A DNA stretch of 8,605 nucleotides from an uncultured Chloroflexota bacterium. Its GTDB lineage: Bacteria; Chloroflexota; Dehalococcoidia; SM23-28-2; RBG-16-64-32. The notes under the pieces were generated by a model. The model made no database searches and was not told the origin of the DNA. It saw only the letters and a list, made by a program, of their open reading frames with translations. Both the position numbers and the translations under genes were made by a program. The stretch spans positions 1 to 8,605 of the forward strand of contig CAJXNA010000072.1 in assembly GCA_913056415.1 (NCBI GenBank), in the 5' to 3' direction. This document shows positions 1-7,002 of this stretch, piece after piece (position 1 is the stretch's first letter; the number at the start of each line of letters is the position of its first letter).

Positions 1-305
1 TTGTTCGATCTTATACTTATACCGTCGACGGAGCTGTTCGAGATGATGTTGCCAGTTATCTGGTTAAAGTCACTGCTATTGATTCTGATCCCGTCTCCAC
101 CAGCGTTGGTAATGGTATTTCCAGATACTTGATTGTTATTGGACTTCTTGTTAGGTTGGTCCGCGACGCCGGAAGACTTATTGATCTTGATGCCGTGCCC
201 GGGAACGTTGGCTATGTTGCACCCGGTCACGATGTTGTCGTTGGAGGCGAGGAGCTCAATACCGGCACCTTGGATACCGGTAATAACGCAGTCGCGAATC
301 TGGTT
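1..305 (-). repeat. Parallel beta-helix (PbH1-type) coil repeats inside the dehydrogenase fusion protein
   Basis: Four degenerate coils of about 22 residues are visible from residue 860 to the edge, each following N-x-I/V-x-G/D-N/C-x-I-x-N-x(4)-G-I-x-I-x-x-S. Examples are NQVSGNTITNAGGDGIRI and NQITGNIISNSSVDGISI. The second coil carries a loop of about 11 extra residues rich in Asn, Lys and Ser. Such coils stack into a right-handed solenoid of the NosD/pectate-lyase type, used for polysaccharide binding, lyase activity or adhesion. The repeat is at protein level; the DNA is not an exact repeat. It runs off the window, so the number of coils is unknown. Confidence 0.75.
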
Positions 306-2882
306 GCGGTCAGCCGTGGTGCCGGCCTCCTTCCCGTCGAAAATGATGCCACGACCTCGCGAGGACGTGATCTTCACGCGCTCTATCACCACGTCATTGC
401 CGCCGTCGAAGTCGATCACATCGCTGGTTGATCTGGGTGGACCTCCGGCGCTTATCGTCATGTCACGAATGGTTATTCGGGCACTGGCGGGAAGACCAAA
501 ATCAAACGGCTCGGTATCCCCCGCAGCATCGGCGACGTTTTGGATAGTTGTTACGTCGACGCCCTGGCCTTCGAAAACGATGTCAGTCAATCCATCGAAC
601 TCGAACCACTCGTTGAATCCGAATTCGAAAAGCCCCGCTTCGAAACCGATCGTACCTCCACCAACCGAGTTCAGGTCGTTCGCTGCGCTCTCTACGACGC
701 TCTTCAGGCTTCCCGAGTAGTTCGGCAGGCTGTTTTGCGACACGGCGTCGTACGTGGTTCCGTTCCTGGACACGGTGGTGACGAACGCGGTAGGGGTAAA
801 CTGGACGAAGGTCGCCGTGTAGCTCGCCGGCGAGGGTGGGACGACGATCGTGTGGGTCTTAGCGCCGCCGTCCGACCACGAGTCCCAGGTCCACGAGTTG
901 CCGGACGAGTCTGTCTGATCTGGCGCGTCGACGCGCAGCCCGTGCTGCTCCCACGACAGCACCGTCATCGGTGTGTTGATAGTCGATTCGTCGGCGATGA
1001 GGTCGAGCCCCGGCGGGTCGGTCCCGAAGGTGATGTCGACGGTCTTTGGCATCACGTTGCGGCTCACGGTGGCCGACAATCCGGTGGAATCGGTGGCGGT
1101 CAGCCGGACCTCGATGAAGCTGTTGGTGGCGCTGTCGAGATCCTCGGGCTCGGGGCCGACGACCGTCAGGTTGTTGCCGGTTGTCGGGTCGAGGTAGGGA
1201 TGCCAGTGGGTTGCGTGGTGCTGGCGCACCTCCCACGTTAGCGACGCGTCGGGCAGGGTCCCATCCTCAGCGTCGGTGGCGCTTCCCATGAGGTTGATCA
1301 ACTCAGTGACGGCAAATGTAGCGCCATCGCTCGGCGATGCGATCACCGGGACGGGCGGCGTGTTGCCGACATCGATGCGGACGCTGGTGGTGTCCACGCC
1401 ACCAAGTCCGTCACTGACCGTCAACTGAGCGAAAAACGTGCCTGGCGAGCCGTAGCTGTGAGCTGGCATGGCCAAGGTGGAGTCGACGATGCCATCGTCT
1501 TCGAAGTCCCACTCGTAGGAGAGGGGGTCGCCGTCCGGATCGGTGCTGGCCGACCCGTCGAATAGGACGTCGAGCGGCGGAGGTCCAAAGGTCGGGTTGG
1601 CCGTGGCCACCGCAACCGGCGCTCTGTTGGCCTCTCCGGTGAACGCTATGCGTCGGACTTCGTTCCCGTTGCGGGAGGCGTAGTAGAGGGCCTGGCCGCC
1701 CTGGTGAGGCCCGAACGCCATGGCGACAACCTCCAGAGCGTCGGCGAAGTCGGTCTGGACGTAATCGGAGGTCGGCGGGTCGCAGGTTCGGCAGCCGGCG
1801 CCACCTGGCGCCAGCTGGTAAATCTTGCCAAATACGTAGTCGGCGTACAGGTAGCTACCGTCGTACTGGACGGGCCAGATGCCGTTCGGCACGAACGCAC
1901 CGCCAGTAACCGCCGCGCCGTCTAGCCCGTGCCCGTACCAGTGGATGGGATCTATCAGGCCCGCAACCGGGTCGCAGTCAGTCGTTGAGCCTTTCACGCA
2001 CGGCCCTTCCCGCTGGGCCCAGCCGTAGTCACCGCCGGGTTCGGGGCCCTCATTGATTTCCTCCCACGAATGCTGCCCCACGTCGTTGATGAAGAAGTGG
2101 GTCGATCCCGCGTTGGGGTCGAAGGCGAAGCGGAACGGGTTGCGAAGACCGATGGAGAACACCTCTTGGCATTTGGTCCCCGCCGGCGATCCAGTCGGGG
2201 GAACGCCATCCACGTTACAGCGAGCGCTATCGGAGCCCGTGAACGGGTTAGTAGGCGGGATGTCACCGGAGTCGGTCAGGCGCACGATCTTCCCGAGCAG
2301 GCGGCCTGGATCCTCGGGCCAGTCGAAGCGGGCGGTTCCACCGTCGCCCACCGTCACGTAGAGGAAGCCGTCGAGACCGAACTCAATGTCGCCGCCATTG
2401 TGGTGGTCGCGGAACAGGGGAGGCGTGTCGAAGAGCACGACCTCGGTCGACGGGTCGATGATGTTGCTGTCGGGGAGCACGAACCGTGAGAGGCGATTGA
2501 CCGGTCCATTCGACTCGCTCTCGTTGCACGTCCCGAACTTGTTGAATGTGTAATAGATGTACAAGTAATGATTGAGGGCGAAGTCTGGGTGGACGGCCAC
2601 GCCCCCCATGGCACGCTCGCCGTCGGTGCACATCACCCCAGACAGGTCGATGGCGGGAGAGGCCAGAAGCGTCCCGCTCTCGTACACGCGCAGTTGACCA
2701 CCCTTACTTGGGATGAGCATCCGCCCGTCGGGAGTCCAAGCCAGGTCCATTGGCGCGTCGACCGTCGTGATGAGCGTGTCCTCGAAGGTCGGCGGCAGGG
2801 CGGCGGCACCGTCTCTAACTATTCCAAGCAACAGCGCGACTACGACGAGTAATAGAACGAGAGCTGATGCTCCGTTCAGCAT
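1..2882 (-). CDS. Exported glucose/sorbosone dehydrogenase-like beta-propeller fused to PKD, beta-sandwich and right-handed beta-helix domains (3' end outside window)
   Basis: The frame is open from 2882 to base 1 (960 codons) without a stop, so the C-terminus is missing. Numbering from ATG 2882: hydrophobic signal segment 8-22; glucose/sorbosone dehydrogenase (PQQ sGDH-type) propeller about 35-415; PKD domain about 419-505 (FDGSASTDPDGD, YEWDFEDDG); two further beta-sandwich stretches about 505-690; beta-helix from about 717. The catalytic pattern of soluble glucose dehydrogenase is present: DHHNGG (H161, matching the catalytic His), GDGG (D180, the same 19-residue spacing as His144-Asp163 in the Acinetobacter enzyme) and GLRNPFR (R247, matching Arg228). 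Eight cysteines in the propeller suggest disulfides and export. Family knowledge points to oxidation of sugars or related alcohols outside the membrane; the substrate cannot be read. The start is uncertain: GTG 2906 (adds MRRSGIRL, a normal basic n-region) and TTG 2963 (good Shine-Dalgarno) are in the same frame, which is closed by TGA just upstream. Confidence 0.9.
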   Translation of the reverse strand, partial: MLNGASALVLLLVVVALLLGIVRDGAAALPPTFEDTLITTVDAPMDLAWTPDGRMLIPSKGGQLRVYESGTLLASPAIDLSGVMCTDGERAMGGVAVHPDFALNHYLYIYYTFNKFGTCNESESNGPVNRLSRFVLPDSNIIDPSTEVVLFDTPPLFRDHHNGGDIEFGLDGFLYVTVGDGGTARFDWPEDPGRLLGKIVRLTDSGDIPPTNPFTGSDSARCNVDGVPPTGSPAGTKCQEVFSIGLRNPFRFAFDPNAGSTHFFINDVGQHSWEEINEGPEPGGDYGWAQREGPCVKGSTTDCDPVAGLIDPIHWYGHGLDGAAVTGGAFVPNGIWPVQYDGSYLYADYVFGKIYQLAPGGAGCRTCDPPTSDYVQTDFADALEVVAMAFGPHQGGQALYYASRNGNEVRRIAFTGEANRAPVAVATANPTFGPPPLDVLFDGSASTDPDGDPLSYEWDFEDDGIVDSTLAMPAHSYGSPGTFFAQLTVSDGLGGVDTTSVRIDVGNTPPVPVIASPSDGATFAVTELINLMGSATDAEDGTLPDASLTWEVRQHHATHWHPYLDPTTGNNLTVVGPEPEDLDSATNSFIEVRLTATDSTGLSATVSRNVMPKTVDITFGTDPPGLDLIADESTINTPMTVLSWEQHGLRVDAPDQTDSSGNSWTWDSWSDGGAKTHTIVVPPSPASYTATFVQFTPTAFVTTVSRNGTTYDAVSQNSLPNYSGSLKSVVESAANDLNSVGGGTIGFEAGLFEFGFNEWFEFDGLTDIVFEGQGVDVTTIQNVADAAGDTEPFDFGLPASARITIRDMTISAGGPPRSTSDVIDFDGGNDVVIERVKITSSRGRGIIFDGKEAGTTADRNQIRDCVITGIQGAGIELLASNDNIVTGCNIANVPGHGIKINKSSGVADQPNKKSNNNQVSGNTITNAGGDGIRINSSDFNQITGNIISNSSVDGISIRSN

Positions 2883-2894
2883 AAGCCGTATCCC

Positions 2895-2911
2895 CGAGCG
2901 CCTCACGCTCG
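2895..2911. repeat. Short inverted repeat (6-bp arms, 5-nt loop)
   Basis: CGAGCG at 2895-2900 and CGCTCG at 2906-2911 flank CCTCA, giving a possible GC-rich hairpin. No T-run follows on either side, so it is not a convincing terminator. It overlaps the alternative GTG start at 2906 and lies in the possible N-terminal extension of the dehydrogenase fusion. It could be chance. Confidence 0.2.
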
Positions 2912-2966
2912 AAGGGAGATCGATGCTCCCGTCGCTGGTGCGGCGGCTCGTCAGGTCATCCAAAGT

Positions 2967-2973
2967 CCACCTC
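2967..2973 (-). promoter_or_regulatory. Possible Shine-Dalgarno sequence for a TTG start at 2963
   Basis: On the minus strand GAGGTGG lies just before a TTG codon at 2963-2961, in frame with the dehydrogenase fusion. The GAGG core is 6 nt from the TTG. This is a better ribosome-binding context than that of ATG 2882 (a GGGG run about 9 nt upstream) or GTG 2906 (none seen). If used, it adds 27 residues before the hydrophobic segment and cuts the gap to the GH99-like gene to 45 nt. Confidence 0.4.
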
Positions 2974-2997
2974 AGATCCTTCTGCGATCCAGACCAC

Positions 2998-3011
2998 TGA
3001 GGTCAACCTCA
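2998..3011. promoter_or_regulatory. Palindrome TGAGGT-CA-ACCTCA at the start of the only intergenic gap
   Basis: Perfect 6-bp arms surround a 2-nt centre, with the right arm overlapping the TGA stop (3011-3009) of the GH99-like gene. A third copy of the half-site is at 2969-2974 (TGAGGT on the minus strand), where it overlaps the possible Shine-Dalgarno. The minus strand through the palindrome contains TTGACC, similar to a -35 box, but no acceptable -10 follows at 16-18 nt. It could be an operator for a dimeric regulator of the downstream gene. A 6-bp palindrome of fixed spacing is expected about twice by chance in a window this size, so only the position makes it notable. Confidence 0.25.
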
Positions 3012-4223
3012 TCTTTCCATGCTCGCATCGCCCAGATCATCGTCGCCGCTCTCGGGCGTTGGCGTGCTGAGCGACGGCCGTCGGCTTCTCCGCCACGCTG
3101 CTAACAGGAGACCCCCAACGATTAGGGCTAGGAGCCCGCCCAGCAGAGGCAAACCATAGCTGGCGCCTGTGGCGGCAGACGCGCTGGAGTCGAAGTCTGC
3201 CACGGGCGCCACCTCACCTGACGGCGCTACGCCACCGAGTATGTCGGCAACTACTTCCACGTACCGAGTGCCGTAGTCGCGGCTGGGCTCCACGTGCGTG
3301 TTCTCACTAAACTCGTTCCAGCTGATCAAGCCGATCGCGTCAGGCGAGGAGCTTATGGCGGCGTCCACCTCCCGCCGAAGTGTCTCACCGTCATTCCGTT
3401 CCACAACGCTGGTTCCGCCCACGCGCCTCGCATCGAACCCGGGAGCCGCCGGCGCTATCCACATACCGCCGGTGGCGTGCACCGCTTCGCTCATTGACTT
3501 GAGTTTCTCTGGGTATCCTGGGAAGGTGTCCGGGTTCACCGAGGACCAGTAGTAGGCGTCACCATCAACGAGGTCCTCCAGGCGCTCGTATCCCGCGACG
3601 CTTTTCTCGGAGGCCAGTATCAGTAATTGGTCCCTTCTGACCCGTGTCACCTCAGCCACCTCCTGTTCCGAGAATCTCCAGGTGCCCGACCAGATGACAA
3701 GCGGTTTCGAGAAAAGATTGAAGGCCGGGTTCTCCGCGTATCGTGAAAGGAAGATGTCTAGGTCCTCAGCAATTCGGGCCACCTCCAAAGGCTCACGTTC
3801 GAAGTCGAGGCCCTGGTAGATTATGCTTAGCTTGAAGCTCTCCTCGTTGGCCACCTCGAGCAACCTATCGAGGCGATGGTCGAGAAAGGCTGTGCTCTTC
3901 CAGCTAACGATGAAGCCGCTGATGCCAGCGTCCTTGGCCCAGCGGATGTGTTGGCGGATGACGGCGAGCTCGTCGCTTGCGTAGGGACCGAGGAGTGGCA
4001 AGTCAGTCTTGGCCCGGTTCCACGAGTCTGGCTCATACCAGATGTAGTAGTAGGCCAGGACCGGGATCGGGTCGCGCGCAGGTGAAGGTTCAGCGGCGGT
4101 CTTGGTAGGCATGATCCCGAGCAGGACCAAGACGACAGCAGCAACCAGCCAGAGGGAGCTGAATCTCCGCAGCCACCCCAGGCGCGCTGCTGCAGCACGC
4201 TTAGCCCGAAGACGGCGAATCAC
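3009..4223 (-). CDS. Membrane-anchored GH99/WbsX-like glycoside hydrolase
   Basis: 404 residues starting at GTG. A basic N-terminus (RRLRAKR) and hydrophobic segment 23-38 form a signal peptide or anchor; an (alpha/beta)8-type catalytic domain spans about 52-330; a transmembrane helix at 357-376 is followed by WRRSRR and an acidic tail. Family signatures of GH99 endo-alpha-mannosidase/mannanase and related WbsX-like proteins are the opening YYYIWYEPDSW (58-68), VIRQHIRWAKDAGISGFIVSW (88-108) and SWNEFSENTHVEPS (301-314). The last matches the NEWHEGTQIEP motif of GH99, and both acidic residues used in catalysis are kept (E304, E307). In known members the activity is cleavage within mannose-containing chains; the substrate here is unknown and the divergence from classical GH99 is clear. 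The catalytic domain should face outside. The start overlaps the preceding stop (GTGA), with GGAGG 7 nt upstream. Whether this is a true hydrolase or a WbsX-like protein of other function is open. Confidence 0.85.
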   Translation of the reverse strand: MIRRLRAKRAAAARLGWLRRFSSLWLVAAVVLVLLGIMPTKTAAEPSPARDPIPVLAYYYIWYEPDSWNRAKTDLPLLGPYASDELAVIRQHIRWAKDAGISGFIVSWKSTAFLDHRLDRLLEVANEESFKLSIIYQGLDFEREPLEVARIAEDLDIFLSRYAENPAFNLFSKPLVIWSGTWRFSEQEVAEVTRVRRDQLLILASEKSVAGYERLEDLVDGDAYYWSSVNPDTFPGYPEKLKSMSEAVHATGGMWIAPAAPGFDARRVGGTSVVERNDGETLRREVDAAISSSPDAIGLISWNEFSENTHVEPSRDYGTRYVEVVADILGGVAPSGEVAPVADFDSSASAATGASYGLPLLGGLLALIVGGLLLAAWRRSRRPSLSTPTPESGDDDLGDASMER

Positions 4224-5614
4224 CTGTGGTCCTCCGGCAGGACCGTGATCTCGTCCTCAACCGCCTCCCTGGCAGCGCGCCGCAAGCGCAGACGGCCGCG
4301 GAGCGAGGCTAGCAGCTGGGGACGGCCGATGAACAGGAGGTCAAGGGTCACTGCGATGGCCAATAGGGAAGCGACCGCAATGTCCAGGTAGCTTATGAAC
4401 TCCAGCCTCACATCTTGATTGCGGGAAAGGGCTACCGTCTTTGAGAACGAGATGCCTGGGCCGTCCACGCTCACCACGTATTCGCCGCGGGGGAGAGAAT
4501 CCAGCGTCAGTTCGCCTCCGGACTCAAGGGGAAGGCGCTCGGTGTGGCCGTCCGGGAATTCCAGAAGGATGGCGGAGCCCAACGGAAAGCGGAACAGCGC
4601 ATCCCGGACTGAGATGTGGGCCGAATATAGCATCAGCTCGATCTGCCATTCGCGCTCCTCAATCGGTGCGAACTGCTGCTGAGACCGGTTGACCAGGTTG
4701 GAACCGCCTACCATCACGCTTTGGACGGAGTACAGAGCTTGCGTCTCGTCGAGACCGTCTGAGCGTCTGACGACACGACCGATCTGTAACCAGTGTGGCC
4801 CGACTTCATCGAACGTCTGACTGCCACCGAGAGTGCTCTTCAAGGTGATCGATTCCACCCGTTCGGGGTCGACCGACTCTCCTTCCAGGCCCAAAAAGCT
4901 CAGATCCACCAGGTAGCTCACGTCAAAGCCCGCTTCGAGCCGGGTGGTGGCGGACCAGATGTTCACCTGGCGGCTGGGGCTGAACGTATCTACCCAGCGT
5001 GAGAACACCGCACGTACATCCGGATCGGGGCTCTGCCAGGGGAGAACCTCGACGCGGTAGAGCCCGAGCTTCTTGATGTCAACTAGCGCAAGGCCACCTT
5101 CGCGAGAGACGAAAGTTTGGTCAACAGAAGCTATCGCCGAGTCCTCATCCTGGTCCGGGTCCGGGACGAGCGAAAAGCGCACACCTGACAATGGTGGGAC
5201 CGTCTGAATCTGCAGTACCGCGGGATGGATCGTAAGCTCTGCGGACGAGCTGGACGGCTCAAGCCCCTGGGTGGGCACGCCGTTGAACACAGCGCTGAGT
5301 ACATAGTTTCCCGCCACCAGCTCGCGCCGGACGACAAACGAAGCTCTGCCTTCGCTGTCTGTCCTGGCGCGCCCCTCAGACAGACCATCCACCAGGAAGT
5401 CAACGCCCACGTCAGCTATGGGCTCCCCTGACGAAGTGGTGAGGAGAGCGGCTAGGGTAGCCGGCTCCCCGAGGCGGAGAGGCAGGACCCGGTCGAGCGT
5501 CAGGAGCGTCTCAACAGGCTCAGGTGCGGCTGCCTGGGTGACGGAACCGAGCACTAAGAACCACGCGGTGACCGCTAATAACAGCGGCAAAGCTCGGCGA
5601 GCCCAACGCGTCAT
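4220..5614 (-). CDS. Exported Ig-like/beta-sandwich protein with C-terminal membrane anchor, function unknown
   Basis: 464 residues, not recognised as a named family. Signal peptide 1-30 (TRWARR, a hydrophobic core, then a VTQAAA-type cleavage region). Residues 35-134 look like a bacterial Ig-like domain (LRLGEPATLAALLTTSSGEP, then DSEGRASF and GNYVLSAVFNG), as found in big-domain and invasin-like surface proteins. Residues about 140-215 and 217-330 are predicted mostly beta and unassigned. Residues about 335-406 resemble a small carboxypeptidase-regulatory/PEGA-like sandwich (LTLDSLPRGEYVVSVDG). A transmembrane helix at 409-429 is followed by a basic cytoplasmic tail (RGRLRLRRAAR) with an acidic end. 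No enzyme motif or cysteine pair is seen. Overlaps of 4 nt at both ends (ATGA at 5614/5611, GTGA at 4223/4220) place it in the same translation unit as the phosphoesterase and the glycosidase, so a scaffold or accessory role for one of these is a reasonable guess. Confidence 0.85.
   Translation of the reverse strand: MTRWARRALPLLLAVTAWFLVLGSVTQAAAPEPVETLLTLDRVLPLRLGEPATLAALLTTSSGEPIADVGVDFLVDGLSEGRARTDSEGRASFVVRRELVAGNYVLSAVFNGVPTQGLEPSSSSAELTIHPAVLQIQTVPPLSGVRFSLVPDPDQDEDSAIASVDQTFVSREGGLALVDIKKLGLYRVEVLPWQSPDPDVRAVFSRWVDTFSPSRQVNIWSATTRLEAGFDVSYLVDLSFLGLEGESVDPERVESITLKSTLGGSQTFDEVGPHWLQIGRVVRRSDGLDETQALYSVQSVMVGGSNLVNRSQQQFAPIEEREWQIELMLYSAHISVRDALFRFPLGSAILLEFPDGHTERLPLESGGELTLDSLPRGEYVVSVDGPGISFSKTVALSRNQDVRLEFISYLDIAVASLLAIAVTLDLLFIGRPQLLASLRGRLRLRRAAREAVEDEITVLPEDHR
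4231..4235 (-). promoter_or_regulatory. Shine-Dalgarno of the GH99-like gene
   Basis: GGAGG on the minus strand lies 7 nt before the GTG at 4223-4221, inside the end of the preceding coding region. It supports the GTG start that overlaps the upstream TGA. Confidence 0.7.
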
Positions 5615-7002
5615 CGTGGACCCCCATCCTGCGGTGCATCTGAGGTGCTCCAGGTCCGGCGCTGCCGACGGCGTCCGGAACCGATGGCGGCCCCTGCGAT
5701 GATCAGCCCGGGCACGGCCAGGGCTGCGCCGTAGGCGGCGTAGATCAGGGCGCGGGGCGGATCGCTCTGGTCTTCCTCCCCGCGGGTTGTGGAGAGGAAG
5801 CGGGGCTCCCGCGGCGCAAGGGTAAAATCGAATGCGCTGGCTATGCTGTTGGCGTTGGCGTCGCGCTCCGCAAGCGGCTCAAGGCCCCAGTTGTCCTCAA
5901 TGAACCTAAGCATCGATGTGAAGTCAAGGACGGTACTGTCGACGTATCCTTGGCGGGCGTAGGGGCTGACGAGTAACGCGGGAGCCCGGAAGCCGTACCC
6001 GTAATCGTCCACCACCGGCGGCGGCACGTGGTCGTACCAACCGCCCCAATCGTCATAAGTGAGGAGAAACACTGAGCTGTACCAGAAATCGCTTCTCATT
6101 AACTCGGTGATGAGCGTCCTCACGAACGTCTGACCGGAGCCAGGGTGTTGCGGCGGGTGCTCGCTCGGGCCGGAGGGCGCCATGAAGGCTACCGCCGGCA
6201 GCGTTCCGTTCTGCAGATCCTCGAAGTACTCATCGAGATCGACGATATGGCTGGACAGTTCCGGATCGTCGATGAAGCGCGGGTAGTTCAAGAGGGGCAC
6301 CCAAATGACCTGCGAGGCACGGTTGGGAGGATAGTAGTCTGCGGTCCGGTACGTAATCCCCGGATCGTAGTTCTGTACGTAGAACTTCCAGGAGATCCCC
6401 CGTTCTTGGAGTGAATCGAAGATGGTCGGCAAGTCGCCCAGGCCTTCCTCGGCGTCACGCTCGTTGCCCGGGGCGCCAGACACCCAGAACACGTGATTCG
6501 TGAAGCTCCCCCTGGACGCCGAAGTGAAGAATCGATCGAACAGCACGTACTCATCGGCTAGGTTCCAGTAGTACGGTATGTCACGATCATCGTAAAAGCC
6601 CATCGTCAGCCGTCCGTCCTGATTTCGCTGATTCAGTGAGTGCACAAAGCCGTCCATCTTTCCGCCGTTGTACTGGAGACGGTAAGTGTTCCTGCTATGG
6701 TCGGGGTCGGACATCTGGACGTCGTTATCACCTATGTGGAATGGCCTAACGCAACCGGAACTGGGGTTCGCGGGCTCCACAGGCATACACGTGCCGGCCG
6801 GTATGCCGTCCGCGCCGGGATAGGTGCCAAAGTAGTTATCGAACGAGTGGTTCTCCTGCATCAGCACGATGAAGTGTTCGATGGGGGTGGTCCGTTCCGG
6901 CTCGGCGGCTGCCCCGTCGGCATTGGTGACGACAGGCTGAAGGAGCAAGACGCCGAGGACGGCAGCGCCCCCTAGGAAGCCGAAGACTCGGAGCCGGCTC
7001 AC
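5611..7002 (-). CDS. Secreted, membrane-anchored phosphoesterase (phospholipase C/acid phosphatase AcpA-like)
   Basis: 463 residues from GTG. Signal peptide about 1-33; catalytic domain about 38-405 of the phosphoesterase family that includes bacterial phospholipase C and Francisella AcpA (alkaline-phosphatase-like fold). Visible signatures: IEHFIVLMQENHSFDNYFGTY (41-61), with E50 and N51 as expected metal ligands; DPDH (99-102); MDGFV (116-120); GSFTNH (165-170), where S166 matches the nucleophile position; PSEHPP (279-284); TYDDWGGWYDHVPPP (325-339), with D327 and D328 as the second metal-ligand pair. The core therefore looks active. Known members hydrolyse phosphate mono- or diesters such as phospholipid head groups; the substrate here cannot be told. 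A transmembrane helix at about 427-449 followed by GRRRQRR anchors the enzyme, which is less usual than the freely secreted form. The start overlaps the glycosyltransferase stop (GTGA), with GAGGTG 5 nt upstream. Confidence 0.92.
   Translation of the reverse strand: MSRLRVFGFLGGAAVLGVLLLQPVVTNADGAAAEPERTTPIEHFIVLMQENHSFDNYFGTYPGADGIPAGTCMPVEPANPSSGCVRPFHIGDNDVQMSDPDHSRNTYRLQYNGGKMDGFVHSLNQRNQDGRLTMGFYDDRDIPYYWNLADEYVLFDRFFTSASRGSFTNHVFWVSGAPGNERDAEEGLGDLPTIFDSLQERGISWKFYVQNYDPGITYRTADYYPPNRASQVIWVPLLNYPRFIDDPELSSHIVDLDEYFEDLQNGTLPAVAFMAPSGPSEHPPQHPGSGQTFVRTLITELMRSDFWYSSVFLLTYDDWGGWYDHVPPPVVDDYGYGFRAPALLVSPYARQGYVDSTVLDFTSMLRFIEDNWGLEPLAERDANANSIASAFDFTLAPREPRFLSTTRGEEDQSDPPRALIYAAYGAALAVPGLIIAGAAIGSGRRRQRRTWSTSDAPQDGGPR

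Noticed and set aside
1..20. AGATCGAACAA on the minus strand at the left edge, similar to the adapter start
   Set aside because: Only the first six bases agree in register, and the sequence continues the beta-helix coil pattern (GISIRSN), so it is most likely genomic coding sequence.
133..1241. Long plus-strand open frames (195 and 233 codons) opposite the beta-helix and Ig-like region
   Set aside because: They lie antisense to a continuous minus-strand frame with clear domain signatures. Their translations are Arg/Pro/Val-rich and low in recognisable motifs, as expected for shadows in GC-rich DNA.
2895..2911. Hairpin as a transcription terminator after the GH99-like gene
   Set aside because: The stem is only 6 bp, no T-run follows, and it lies inside the likely reading frame of the next gene rather than right after the stop.
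2975..3006. Promoter with TTGACC as -35 in the intergenic gap
   Set aside because: No -10-like hexamer occurs at 16-18 nt spacing (the bases there are AGAAGG), so the -35 match alone is not enough.
3090..3155. LPLLG followed by a hydrophobic stretch and RRSRR in the GH99-like protein, resembling an LPXTG sortase signal
   Set aside because: The key Thr is absent, the tail after the Arg cluster is long (more than 20 residues), and no sortase is visible. A simple transmembrane anchor explains it.
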